NCBI GenBank assembly: GCA_024704765.1
Contig: JAKMXF010000365.1
Coordinates: 744,001-808,000 of the forward strand
Direction of reading: 5' to 3'
Length of the DNA stretch: 64,000 nucleotides
DNA from: Oopsacas minuta
Taxonomy: Eukaryota; Porifera; Hexactinellida; Lyssacinosida; Leucopsacidae
Part shown: one piece after another, positions 39,901 to 52,506 of the stretch
Numbering within the stretch: position 1 is the stretch's first letter
Layout: every line of letters begins with the position of its first letter
Translations under genes and position numbers: made by a program
Notes under the pieces: generated by a model
What the model was told of the DNA's origin: nothing
The model's database searches: none
What the model saw: the letters and a program-made list of their open reading frames with translations, nothing else

Positions 39901-42900
39901 GACCTATAAATAAAAACAGAGGAAACAAAGTATAGTCATCCTAGATCCTATGAAGTGTTCGTTACAATATAAGTACCTTGGATATGTGAGCTCCCAGTGC
40001 TCTGTGTACACCACTACATTCAATACACACCATCACACAGAGGTTGAGACTGACCCAAGAAGGATTAGCTGTCCTACAGTCTGCACATTCCAAATTACCA
40101 GAATTGGTGTAGAGGGCATTTAGGATAGTTTGTGCTGAATTATTCTTAGACTGGTCCGGATCGAATAGAGTTAGAGCTTGTAACACACTCATCTGCAGTG
40201 CATCTATCCACTCTTGTAACTCAGGGAGTGATCTGCACTCAAATATGTAGTTCCTACCTCCTACTATCACTATCTCGAACCTAAATAATGTGTATTAGTA
40301 TTAGTATTGGATAGCTAAATTAGTTGACAAAAACATCGCTAACGGCCTAGCTCGCAGTACAGCTACCATTATACAAGTGTCACACTGCCCAATCCTCCAG
40401 ATCTCGCCGATTTCGCTTGTCTATCCCGACTCCCGCCGCAAGTCCCGTCGGGAGCTATATAATCCCGATTTGACCTATTTTAATCCAATATTATACATTG
40501 TTAATTCAATATAGATAGGACGTAAATATTATTGTATGGATAATGAGGGATATTTAGTTAAAATTATAATATGGGAGTTAACTGTTGTCATTATGGACTC
40601 TTTCTGATTCCATAGATTTAACAACATATTATTATTGACTTATCCAATTAGCAAGTCTTCACGTGGTGAACAAGTATGTGTAATAATAGTATAATACACC
40701 TCTACCAAACTACCTATACAATAGAACTACTGCTGTGCTGGTTACTTGAAATATAACTCTTCTATAATTATAATAATTACGTGTAAGTGGAATAGAGAAG
40801 ATCAATATCATGACGAGGGTAGCATGCAATATTACATAAAATCCATGACTATATTAAGTATTGAATTATATGAATTAAGTAATAAGATATCATGTTCATT
40901 TCAACCAAATTTCAAAAATCAGCTGGATATTAAAATTATATTGACTAGTATTATCAGGTGGTTCATTGGGGAGAATGAAACCTCTAACTCCTTGTTAAAT
41001 TTGGTACACTATTTAGTCTATAAGAAGTGATAATTCTAATTTATCAAACCTGGGTTGGCCCTCAGATCCAACTTTAGGCTTTACAGCTGCTAATCTCATG
41101 TTAATAGTATTGATAGGATTTCCTACTTTAAAATCTTCTTCAGAGTAGTAGTAACAGAGCCGTGTTTCCTTGATAGCACAAAACCTAGGCCTCCAGTTCT
41201 TTGAGAAATTATGACCTTGTTTCAATAAAATACCGGTTTTATCCGGTTCATTCATGGTACCACCCTCTGCCATAGTCTCTTTACTTGGCTTGTACTGGGT
41301 CATAGCAATCTGTAGAGTGTTGAGCCATCTCTTGAAGTCAGTTTCGTTTGGAGCATGGAAGTAATAACTCCTAAATATTGATACGATAAATAATTTCTTC
41401 ATGAAATAACTCCTCTGCACAAAGGAAGTAATTTAGCTTACCTATTAAGTGTGACAAGTACGAATCTTGTCTGCTTCCCCAACACACCAGCATCTAGAAC
41501 ATTAGTCTGGGAGGAAGCTACCTCAGCACCTGATTGAATCTCTTTCATAGATCCGAGAGGAATCCTTCCCTGACAATCTTTCGAAGTTTCACATTTGAAA
41601 TATTTTAACTCGTAACCATCAAATATGAACCAGCGCTTCTTCCATCCTTTATTTGCTCTGAGTCCCCCCTGTTTGAATAGCCAGCCTTCTAGCGTAGAGA
41701 CGGGGACAGGAGGTGCAAAATCTGCTTCTTTATCTTTCACGGTCACGAGTTGACCGCTAGAAACGAACTTTGATAAGGTATTAGGGCTATACTGTCTAGT
41801 AACGCTAATCTATAAAAGAAAGATAAGAAATATAATTATTTATTTTTATAAGAGAATATAACATACTTCTGTGTTGAATCTTTTCAAGGGCTGACAAACA
41901 TGAGCAGGGTCATTAGGTAGTGAAATCAACATTTTTGTGGGAGGGACTTCTGTGAGTACATCTTCATTCTCATCCTCACTACTGGAGCTGGATACTTGGT
42001 CTTCTACAGGTAAATCTTCGAATAGCATAGGAGGAGGTGGAGCAGGACGCATAGGGATGTAGTTAGTACTAGATCGGATTAGTTCTATAGATTCAGTTGA
42101 GATGTAGTTTGGGTTAGAAACCTTTTGTATCGGAGAAATTGGATCGCTAATAGTCATGTGTCGTGTAGGAGCTGTGATTAAGGAAGAATTGGGGAGGGAA
42201 GGAGGTCCAGGGGAGGAGGTCTTTATGATTGGGATTGGCGGTGCGGAAATTTTCGGTACTAGAACAGGTTGAGACTGGTTCCTGGGAGGTAGTTGCGGGG
42301 AAGAGACCTTATTAGAAGACGGATTAGAAGGAGACCTTCTGGGGGCTGCTACAGGTGCTCTCTGCGGATTAACTCTATCCGTCTGTGCAGATACAGGGTT
42401 CTTAAGTCCAATAGCTGCTAGAATATCTGAGGGAAGACTCTTAGCGTTATGGGGTGGGGAGAGGAGAGGGGTATCAGGATGTATAATGGGTAGGAGAGAG
42501 GCAGCAGTCAATTGATCATAATCACTCTTCTTGTTTTTGTGATGTAATAGTTGTGTGTTATCAATCAAATTCTCATCTATCATAGTATAAGCAGCATCGA
42601 TACGAGGAGGTTTGTGTTCTTTCTGAGACAATAATATCTGTCTGGTAAGTTCATCATAGTCACGAGGGAATTCAGTAGAATCTATATCTGTTACATGTCT
42701 TTTGCTACTTGTGTGTCTAGGAGAAGGGATAGGTACTTCTGTATTGTTACGTGTGAATATTATGGGCTGATTAGTGAGAGGATCTAGCTCAGTTATTTCC
42801 TCAGTAAAGGGCTTTTTGTGTGGGATAGCTTCATGGGATTCTAGAGAGTCATATACTTGACCGTTCGTTTGTATGTTATTTACAACTGGAGTGATTTGTG

Positions 42901-43333
42901 ACAACAAATCAAAGTAGACAGGAGTAGAAGAACGTTCGAGGTCATCAGGTAGTTCGGTTGGTCCACTTAGCTCTGGGTCTGACTCACTTCTATTGATAAA
43001 ATTCATGTTTACAACTACTCCACTCCGATTATAAAAACTGGTTGAAGTAGTCAAGAGGTTTTTCCGTAAGTCTTCTGAGCTTTTAGATAATGTCTTTGAA
43101 AAACCTTCAGTACGATCTAATCTCAAATTCAAGATAGCTCGTTCCATGCGTGTCACGTGACCAGGCAGCGTGATACCCATTACCCCCAGGGTCCGTCGTG
43201 TGAGTCCTTGACATTGACTCAGGGATGTGAGACCGTTATGTTTGAAAACAGGAGCGTATTGAGGCAACTTCAAACACTGAAGCCATCTGTCGACCTCGCT
43301 AGTGGACAATTTATTAGCTGGGCGAGTACTCAT
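36915..43333 (-). CDS. ARAP: ARAP-family Arf-GAP/Rho-GAP with SAM, ankyrin, PH and RA domains, 8 coding exons
   Basis: Exons complement(36915..37811, 37997..38560, 38684..39274, 39382..39903, 39977..40280, 41050..41370, 41442..41809, 41867..43333) give 1677 residues. ARAP proteins are PIP3-regulated scaffolds that inactivate Arf and Rho GTPases at membranes. Order: SAM (about 10-75), a long Pro/Ser-rich linker in exon 1, PH (EGWLFKQGGLRANKGWKKRW), PH (KTGILLKQG), then Arf-GAP with the zinc finger CADC...CIEC and SGVHR arginine. An ankyrin-like region and two further PH domains follow, then Rho-GAP with arginine finger Arg1236 in GLYRVSGR, a Ras-association domain near 1415-1510 and a last PH. 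This is the full ARAP1/2/3 order. Both GAP arginines are intact. The single gene is probably pre-duplication, so no number is given. Confidence 0.95.
40281..41049. other. ARAP intron 3
   Basis: A 0.77 kb intron. Near 40410-40480 there is a CpG-rich patch with an inverted repeat (TCCCGACTCCCGCCG / GTCCCGTCGGGAG). It may be a small decayed element; the rest is AT-rich with no gene (the 94-codon plus-strand frame at 40746-41030 shows no features). Confidence 0.5.
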
Positions 43334-44752
43334 ATTGAATGCTATACATTTATATTGTACATAGTATTTGAAATAATTCTGAAAATATCTTCTAAATATA
43401 GTGTTTCGAGATGGAAATGAGAATTAGATAAACCACATTGCAGGTTAGATCAGATTACATTATTACAAAACTGTTGCTTGCAGTATATTCCAAGATTATA
43501 TGCTATAGTCTTACTCAGGGCCGGATTAGCAGCCTATTTGGCCTGGAGCTGAATAATTTTGATGGGCCTAGGTAGACCCATCAAAATTATTAGGCCGCCT
43601 ACCCCTACCTTACAATTCTATAAATAACAAAACAACTTTCATGTATTTGCTTAGAAGATATAATTTAATACAAGAAAGCATCAAGTAGTGATTATTGACA
43701 AATTTAATCTCACAATGATAACATAGACTATTGATTAACAAACAAAATTAATATAACAATGTTGAGTCATAAACACATCTACATTAATCATTGCCGTTCT
43801 CAAAAAATAGTCAACTTAGCCTGCTATGAGAATTCGCCATGGATCAACTTAAAGCCTTCTTATGAAATCTGGGCGCTTCTAGGGTCAACAAAACTAACTC
43901 TTGGCTGTCTACACGGCCTATGGCACCAACGAGGTGGGCCTATTTTTACGATGTGCCTGGGGCTGCAGCCCCATCCGCCCCCGCCTTAATCCGGCCCTGG
44001 TCTTACTAATCAAATAAGATTAGCTGAGAGTAGGTGTAATCATTATATTATCAATATTATCATTTGTGCGGATGTGTAGATTGCAAATTTTCGTATTTTA
44101 TCCTAAAAATACGGCAAAACATTTTATTGCAACTAAGCAATTTGATCGTGAATGTGGTCTTAGTATAATTAATATACCTATAACTTCTAACTTTGTAATT
44201 GTTTCATAAATTATGAATGACTTTTACAGCACATAAAATATGGCTTTTACAGCCAAATAAGATTTTGTGAGTTAAGAAACGAAGTAGAAGGTCGTATTCT
44301 ACATTTATTGAACTTCATTTCTTGAATAATTCTGAATAAGGAGTTGAAGATAGTAGTAGTTATACAATTACGCAAATAGCTACAGGACAATTTGTGCTTT
44401 AGGTGCGATATTGACGTAATTCAATTTTCAATGATGACACAGATGCCATAAGTTAGGATATTGGACCTTGTGCCCCCAAACTACAACATCATTTACAGCA
44501 TGCAATAAATACATTGCGCTACTCATTTATATGAGGCAGGTCAGGCCTGGTATGACCTAACTAACCACACATGATGCAACTTTGTACAATAATTTAGAAA
44601 TAGAACAGGTATATTTTTGACAACACTGTCACACGAATAATCACGTAGACTATCTTCGTATTGAATATGTTTAACTCAAGTGAAAATATATGAAATATCA
44701 ATAAGATGTGGGTAAACTGTTAAAATCTCCAATAATGATAATTATTCCTGAA
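43334..44752. other. Spacer between ARAP and ERCC6
   Basis: 1.4 kb spacer: ARAP upstream region, the complete hAT-type MITE at 43516-43999, then AT-rich sequence up to the ERCC6 stop. No further gene is seen. Confidence 0.6.
43516..43999. mobile_element. hAT-type non-autonomous element, 484 bp, with perfect 8-bp target duplication
   Basis: Flanked by an exact 8-bp direct repeat GTCTTACT (43508-43515 and 44000-44007). The element begins CAGGGCCGGATTAG and ends TAATCCGGCCCTG, giving inverted termini of about 12 bp. A long internal inverted repeat lies near the left end (TTTTGATGGGCCTA / TAGACCCATCAAAA). Eight-bp duplications plus CAGGGCCGG ends are the hallmark of the hAT superfamily. The only frame inside (43759-43989) does not look like a transposase. 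Confidence 0.85.
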
Positions 44753-47700
44753 CTAGCTATACTCTGGCTTGAGTTTCCATAGGCCAGATCCACTGATCTT
44801 ATTAAAATTACAAATTTGTTTGAGAATAGCTTTAAATAGAGCTGATTGATTGTCAGGCAAATAAGAGAATCTAGTGAGTATCTCATCAGTGCTAGCCTGT
44901 CCCGGACACTTGGCTTGGAAGCTCACAAATGCTCTCAAATCTCTTGTGAGCTCTTCTGTATCTCTATCTAACATATCCATGGTGACAGAGCTCTCTTGTC
45001 CATTTCTACGTCTGATAGAAGCTAGTATTTCTGAAGAAGATGGAGCAGTAGTAGTATCTAATATAGTCTCTCTACCAGAGAATACTCCGAGTAGATTAGT
45101 GAGGCCTCGTGTTGTCTCATCACTTCCCCTTGTTACTAGTAGAGGCACGCCTCCTCTCTGACCTGTCCAAGTAGGAACACTTACTGGTTGATTTACTAAC
45201 CTCTCTCTAGCTAACTTGATTGCTAGAGCAGCAGCTTTAGCCTTCTGTTGAGCATTCTCTCTCACCAATATACACTCTCTTTCCGTAGAGTCTTCTAACA
45301 GATCGTGACGTATTGTCTGGTCTACTGAACAGCGGTTAAGTAACTCTCTTAACAGTATATTATCCTGTGTAACCGGGTCTATGCCTGTATCAGCTGGTTG
45401 ATAGGGTGTATTAGTGTCTACTCCATGGATCTGATGTCCGTCTATCTCTGTTGAGGATAGCGGGATTGATTTATGTTGCTTCTTTCGCCTCTTCTTAGGT
45501 GTAGCTGCTTTATCTACTTTCATTGGAGAAGGATTTGGAGTATCTTTCTTATTTTCATCCTCCACAATAACTATATAGTGATGTTAACATTAATATATTA
45601 CAGTGGAGTTCGCCAATTAGCAAGTCGTATTTGCAGGAATTTTCCATGCTATTGTGCGGACTTGCTATTAAAAGAATTAGTATTTGAATTTATTTACAGT
45701 ATGAAATAGACTGAAAAAACTTGCTATTATGTGAATATTATTAAAAGGCGAACACCATATTCATATTTGCCATCCATTTAGGGATATGACTTATGATACA
45801 GGGAAAATATTGGAAAGTTCTGGGTTTTTTCATAAATTTGAATATAAATAACAAATCCAGGAATTTGGTGGAAAACAGTTAAGAGTTGGTAAGTATGCAT
45901 ATTATATATCATACAGTAGTGCGTGAACTGAGTAGTATTATAATTAATTAGTATACCCTGGTTAGCTGTATCCAAATCATCCTGAGTAATAACCCAGTTA
46001 TCAGTATCAGCTGATTCTGATCTCAGAGATAGGGTAGGAAGAAGAGGAGAGGCATATGATACAGGGTGTAAAGGTGTAGATACTACTCCTGGAGGAGCAG
46101 TGTGTTTGATAAGTGCTGGTGTCTCAGCTTGTGGTGTATCAGTGAATGTGAACAATTCATGAATATCACTGTATGTGAATATCCTACTTTGTTTTGGATC
46201 TTTCAGAACTCTAACACAGAATATAATTAATGTCTTAATTAATTATAAACAGTGGAATACCTTTACCTGTTAGTTAAATATTGTTTGAATATTTGTCTCT
46301 GATACATCTTCTCTTCTATTGTTCCACTTGTCACCAGTCTGAATACAGAGACTTCTCTCTCCTGTCCGAAGCGCCATGCCCTCTCACGTGCCTGATGGTC
46401 TGTACTTGGATTCCAATCAGGATCAAATATAATAACACGATTAGCTCCTGTTAGATTCAGCCCTAGACCTCCTACACGAGTAGTAAGCAAGAATACAAAC
46501 ACAGAGTTGTCTTCATTGAATTTATTCACTAGTTTAGCACGAGCACCTACACTAGTAGTACCATCCATCCTCAGATAGCAATATGACATATCTTGTATCA
46601 GCTGTTCTAATAAATCTAATGTTTGTCTGGTCTGTGAGAATATTAATACTCTATTTCGTTGAGAACTCCAGGCCTTGAGCAGCTCCCAGACTACTCGCAT
46701 CTTACCGGAGAGAGAGTAGTAACCAGATGGCGCAGGAGAGAGACTACCGTCTGTATCTGAGCTGGGCATTACAATGGCTCGGGACCTGATCTCTTGTATA
46801 TATTCACACATGTCCATCACAGCCATACTAATAATATCTCGTTAATAAACAACAACAAATAACAGACAATAATCTACCTTATAGCAGTCTCTCCCTCCCC
46901 TTTCTCATCCTGATTAACCCTGGTCCTGACTATAATATCAGGATGATTACAGATCTTCCTCATCACACATATAGCAACAAACAGATTGGTACCTCCTCTG
47001 TATCCCCTCTTAGCTTCCTCTGACTTAAGGTAACGTTTGTAGAGGATAGCTTGTAGTCGCGTGGGTCTACAGAATAATACTCTTTCTCTCTTCTCAGGTA
47101 GCTTCAACTCTCCGTCAACTTCTTGCTTGATTCTTCTCAGGAGATAAGGCTTGAGCGCATCTCTCAATACACAAGCACACTTATACGCTATTTGCACCTA
47201 AAGAGAGTAGCTTATACTGTATCGTATACAGAAGTTATTTAAATCAATTCTTGTTATATCGAACACGGGATATATTGAAATACCCGCTAACATCAAGTCT
47301 AAAATTGTACCAATACGGTTATGTTCCAAACAGTCAAAGTACATAATTTTCATCAGTTACATGGAACTCTAGCTTATCTTGGTCCCTTAAGCTTCAATAT
47401 AACGGGAGTTTACTGTAGTTCATTCTAACCTGTTCCTCAGAGGCCGATGCATAACCACCTTGAGTTATGGGATCAGCTAATGTGTCTAAGAATAAAGGTA
47501 GAGTACCCAGAGATCCGGGAGATACGAAATCCACCAGAGACCAGAGTTCTTTCAAACTATTCTGTATAGGACAACCGGAGAGAGCTAGCCTATGAGGAGT
47601 ACGGAGTTGTTTACAGACCTGAGTTATGTCTGCATCAGGATTCCTGATTTTATGAGCTTCATCTAAGATAGCATAGTGCCAATATACCTTTAGGATCAGA

Positions 47701-49034
47701 TTTACATACGTATAAAATAAAATACTGATTAACTCAAATAATGGACAATTATGCAGCTACTGGACAAAAGATAAATCATTTGAGATTAGTTACCAACCTG
47801 TAACAGTTGCTTCTTCATAATCCTGAGCATCTGATAACTAGTTACTACTACTACAGAGCTCAAATTAAGAGCTTGTTTTAGAGTAGCACTATGAGACATA
47901 CCACTGTCTCCAGCAGAGTGTAAAATAACAACACGGAGAGGTGGAGCCCATTCATGTAGCTCTGATACCCACTGACGTAACAGAGTAACAGGACATATAA
48001 CTATAGAGTGACCGAGACCTGCAAATTTGTGAGTTGTTCTGACATATCCTTCTGTTGTGTGTTGTACTTCATCAACCAGCTGACTGTTATGCAATGAATT
48101 GAGAAATACACTAACCTATAAACTCAATGCTAAAGAGCACTAATTAGATAATTATATTACAATATACAAGGTAAATACCTGTACAGTCTTCCCGAGTCCC
48201 ATTTCATCACCTAGAATTCCACCAGTTTTCTTCCTATGCAGAGACCATAGCCATGATATACCGTGTTTCTGATATCCAAGGAGACGAGACCAGACAGATT
48301 CAGGTACAGACAGTCCTCCTGGGAGCAGCTGATCACCAGTATCAGCACCTTCTATCTGTTCCATACGGGAGAGGTATACTTCATCAGTGACGTCATCGAT
48401 ATCAAGGCTTGAGTAGTGAAGTTTGGATTTTCTAAGCAAACACAATGCAACCTTGAATATACAAACACGACAACTCTGTATGTAATAATTATACTATTCT
48501 AACCTTTTTCTTCTTCCTGAGCTGTCATCCTCTCCAGAAGAATCTGAGGGAAGAGGAGAGATATCTCTTGGTCTAGGATATAGAGAGGTATGTCTGATAT
48601 TAGCTACATCCTTATCGGTTCGTGTAAGGTCAGACAGGAGTGGTAGACAGAGAGACTCTATATCTAAATATGAAATATGAAATACGGTTTAGAGTAGGTA
48701 AAAGCAGATATAAAATAATTCCTATACCTTCACTCTCTGAATTCTTCTCCCTACTGCTCCTATCTCTCTCAGCTGTAGAAGAGGATAGCTTATGTCTCTT
48801 GTTACGAAAACTGCTAGCATGTCTACGTAGCTGATCCTCCAGTTGATTGATAAGACTCTCTTCAAAAGTAGCTTGATCATATTCACATACTACTGAATGA
48901 GATAGAGAGTTGTCATTATTCAGTTGTGGTATTTGACTCCTGTCAACCTTAACTCTAGGTATCTTAAATCTGGGAGTTTTTGAAGATTCAGGTGGATCTT
49001 CAATCATATCACTCTCATGCTCTGAATTACTCAT
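44753..49034 (-). CDS. ERCC6: ERCC6/CSB SNF2-family ATPase, 9 coding exons
   Basis: Exons complement(44753..45570, 45957..46210, 46267..46827, 46878..47197, 47430..47687, 47798..48115, 48179..48431, 48504..48663, 48728..49034) give 1082 residues (human CSB 1493; the sponge-like form is shorter in its N- and C-terminal regions). CSB is the Swi2/Snf2 translocase that starts transcription-coupled nucleotide excision repair at stalled RNA polymerase II. Helicase motifs in order: I DEMGLGKT, Ia [19 protein letters not shown] (residues 355-358), [51 protein letters not shown] and [13 protein letters not shown]. The last exon has the CSB C-terminal region with a winged-helix/UBD-like end ([14 protein letters not shown]). 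Motifs between III and IV match CSB ([20 protein letters not shown]) better than other SNF2 proteins. Confidence 0.95.
45601..45755. mobile_element. Short TIR element in ERCC6 intron 8
   Basis: Starts TA-CAGTGGAGTTCGCC followed by AATTAGCAAGTCG; ends AAGGCGAACACCA, whose complement TGGTGTTCGCC mirrors the left end. Internal blocks match the element at 28477-28605, including a repeated ACTTGCTATTA. Right terminus appears to lack the last few bases of the inverted repeat. Confidence 0.65.
47229..47415. mobile_element. Pogo/Tigger-like MITE in ERCC6 intron 5, 187 bp
   Basis: Flanked by TA on both sides (47227-47228 and 47416-47417). The right end in complement is CAGTAAACTCCCGTTATAT, almost the same as the left end of the element at 61888. 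The left part contains TTGTTATATCGAACACGGG. No open frame. Confidence 0.7.
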
Positions 49035-49624
49035 ACCTCCTTATCTTGTGACAAGAATATGGTAGTATAAATAGTTGTGTGTATCTACATAGTTACAGGA
49101 CACAGTCTGCAAACCAAACTTCAGTTAATTTTATATTAGGCTACAGGTAATTAGTATTATGCAATGGAGTTAATTACAGAATTAGAATTATAGTGGATGA
49201 TTCTGAGAATTTTCAAGTAGCTGGGATATTGTAAATTTCTAAATAGTAATGATAGCAAAAGCAAGGCTATTTCATCGGTCCTAGCATAAGAGAAGTACTA
49301 TTTCCTATAAAAAGAGCAAATAGTTTGTAGCTGAGTTAGCAACGAGATCGTGAGAGTTAAGAGGCTTACAAATATCCGTAATGAATAGGTAACATGCTCC
49401 ACAACTGTTTCACTATAGCAATAATTACCTAATAATAACGAAACGACAAAATATATAATTAAAATAATTTAATAGAGAATATAAAAGCTTTGAAGCTTCA
49501 ATAGAACACAATTTCACAAAGAACAGGTCTCTTAATAAAGTACCAAACAGGCATATTGACTCATTATGGTGCAATGCTATAAACTCTATCTTCAAGTGAT
49601 AAGTATAAAAATAGAACTATCAAT
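49035..49624. other. Spacer between ERCC6 and AGAP
   Basis: 590 bp of AT-rich sequence containing the ERCC6 promoter region and the AGAP 3' UTR. No gene or repeat can be supported. Confidence 0.6.
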
Positions 49625-52464
49625 TCAAACAGCTACGAAAGATTTGATAGGGTGTATTGGACATGCACTCGTGAGGTGTGCTAATACATCACAGAGAGGA
49701 CTGTGGGCATACTCTATTGCTCGTTTCCCATGTGTATCTTCTAACTGTGAGTCTATATGGTTCTAAGGAGGAGTTCAGTAAAACACTATACATTCTAGTC
49801 TCGTTATATCCTATATTATTAGCATCGATGTAATGTAAGCACGAGAAATTCAATAGTATAACCTCCACAAATAAGGTGCTAGGGACTCCTAAATGCTACC
49901 ACATTTCCCAGTTTCTGCCAAAATTCCCCGTTTGTGGAGATTCATTTGTATGGGGATAGGAATTCGCCATGATGTTTTAACACCGTTTCTAGAAGTTCCC
50001 CGATTCCACGGGCCCCGTTTGTAGAGGTTACAATGCATTTGATAGTAATATAACCGGGGCCTTTTAAACAGAGTCTACTATATATGTTGATACGTTTTAT
50101 TGTAGTTAGTACAGTAGCTTATTGAATAAGATTGTTACCCAAACAAGTAGCAAAGCAATGAGAGAGCTGTCAGCGATTACACTAGTGTGTAATACTGTCT
50201 GCTTATTAGTAGGATCTTGATAGTTAAGTACTTCTGGTGTACAGTACGGGAGGAGAGAGTATACATCTTGAAGATCACCTCTCTCAACTGATGAAATTAA
50301 CTTCTGCAAACGGTTAATAAATAAATATAATTTTGATTTGGATTAATTACTATTTTGCAAGACTTACTTCACGTAATAAATTGGTATCTTTGTAGACATT
50401 ACGTAAGAAAGCTCTCTCTTCATATTTTAATCTAATCCAAGTTTCTCTCACTTTTCTAACCAATCAAATTACGATATATAATATGGTGAGGCTATTGTCA
50501 CCGACTGGGACACTTCGTTTACAGGATATTGGTATTATGTAAGAACTTAAATACCTGGTGCAACAAGCGTAGTCAGGGGGAGCATAACCATTCAATTCGC
50601 TAGTAGCTTCCCATACACTTCTGGCTAGATTATTGCCGATTGAAGAAACGAGAGAAAGTTGCAGAATGCTAGAGCGTAAATGCAGTAATAATTTCTACCC
50701 TTCTAACTATCAAAATCAAATAGATTGATAGATAACTCACGTCCATTCATCAAGTTCTAGGGATTTTATTCTAGAGATATGAGTTCCTAGTTGTCTATGT
50801 ACAGAAGAGCAATGTACACAGATAACAGTTCCTAGATTGATACTCGCCCATTCAGGGTCTAAAAATTAAGCAATAAACAAAAGCAAAATCTTAATAATCA
50901 AATTATTGTAATTACTTACCAGGAGCTAGACAGTCACAGCATACATCATTTCCTTTCATATTTCTAATTGCTGCAACCTCTGAAGTACTGACGATTATAA
51001 ATGGACGGATCTAAGATAGATTTCAATAAGGAACAGGTTTAAGCCAATTATATGTTGAATAGAGTACAACGTTGTATCTGAGGATAACATAAGTGAAAAA
51101 TTTGTGTTAAATTCAGATAATAGTAACGATTAAATCAATAATACAAGAGAACGTATTTAATAATTCAACGACTGAATTACATAAAACAGCATTACACATA
51201 AGATGATACACATATGTTACGGAGTTTCTAGATTTATTTGTATAGGTTTAATCCATCTGGTGTTATAATACACACTCTCTCCAGCTCTCCAACCTGGCAC
51301 ATTCTTCATGATCTCCAACTCAGCATCTTCAAAGTTTTTCATCCCTCTGAGAGTATTTCTGTCATTTTCAGCTAGGAATAGAGGGTATAGCGCAATTCTA
51401 GCCTCTCTCATTTCTCTCCTGAACATTCTACGCTCTCTGTTCGTACGTATAACCAATACCCAACCGAAGGACATTATAATTAACGTGCCTAGTAGAAGCG
51501 TTAACCCTCCAGGTCCTCTCTTCCTAACAACCCTAGCAAACGGTATATCACTGTATCCACCCTTGGGAGCCATGTCCTGAACTCTGCGTGTTCTGTTCAG
51601 GAAGTCTGTCATTCTATGTGACAGCTAACTTGAAGTGAAAATATATCTGAAATAACTATGCTCAACACATTTACATAATAAATTCTACATTGTATTCGGG
51701 CAGATGATGCATCAACAATTCAACAAAAATAATATCATATTTACCCCTACAGATATTAATAATCAAAAAGCATAATAGAAGAAGTAACAAAGTATCGGCA
51801 AACAGTCAATATATACAAATAAAACACTCTAAAGATATCATATACTCTTAAAATATCGTTTCATATCAACTATCAACTCGTTAATACCATTACCAGATAC
51901 TGCAGAGATAGGATATACTCCACTCAATCTATCTTTTTGCTTCAATAATTGTGTAACGAATAACTTTTTCATTTCATCCTCAGATAGAGCTGTAGGCAGA
52001 TCTTGCTTATTAGCTAGAATTAATAATGGTATCTTGACAGAAATTATACTATCCAACAACTTTTCTAGCTCTAATTTAGACTCCTCGATTCTCTGAGTAT
52101 CACTACTATCCACAACATACAACACAGCATCTCCTCCTGTTATGCTACGAACCCATTGACCTCTGTACTCTGCTCTTCCACCAAAGTCTCTAACTGATAC
52201 ATTTAGAGATCCGGATAGAGAGAGAGATTCCACATTAAATAGAGCTGTAGGCTCTGTATGACCACAATCATTCGTTTTGATATAATTCAGAATAGAAGTT
52301 TTGCCAGCTTCATCTAGTCCGAATAACAGAAGTCTGAATGTACCATAGTTAGCTATTCTACGCTCTCTATGAGTCTCTAACGTACGGTTAATTACTCCGC
52401 CCATATATCCATTGCTTCTATATTTTTAGTTAAAGTACAAGCAATATTATAATAATGAATACAC

Positions 52465-52506
<42 letters not shown>

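Noticed and set aside
40746-41030. 94-codon plus-strand frame
   Set aside because: Lies in ARAP intron 3 and overlaps the next exon antisense; low complexity and no homology features.
43759-43989. Transposase fragment inside the hAT-type element
   Set aside because: The 76-codon frame has no hAT dimerisation or catalytic motif and is proline-rich at its end because it reads the G/C-rich terminus.
50139-51010. A separate short Arf-GAP/ankyrin gene
   Set aside because: The exons begin mid-domain in phase 0 and continue exactly from the PH exons at 54.6-57.9 kb, so they are the 3' part of AGAP.
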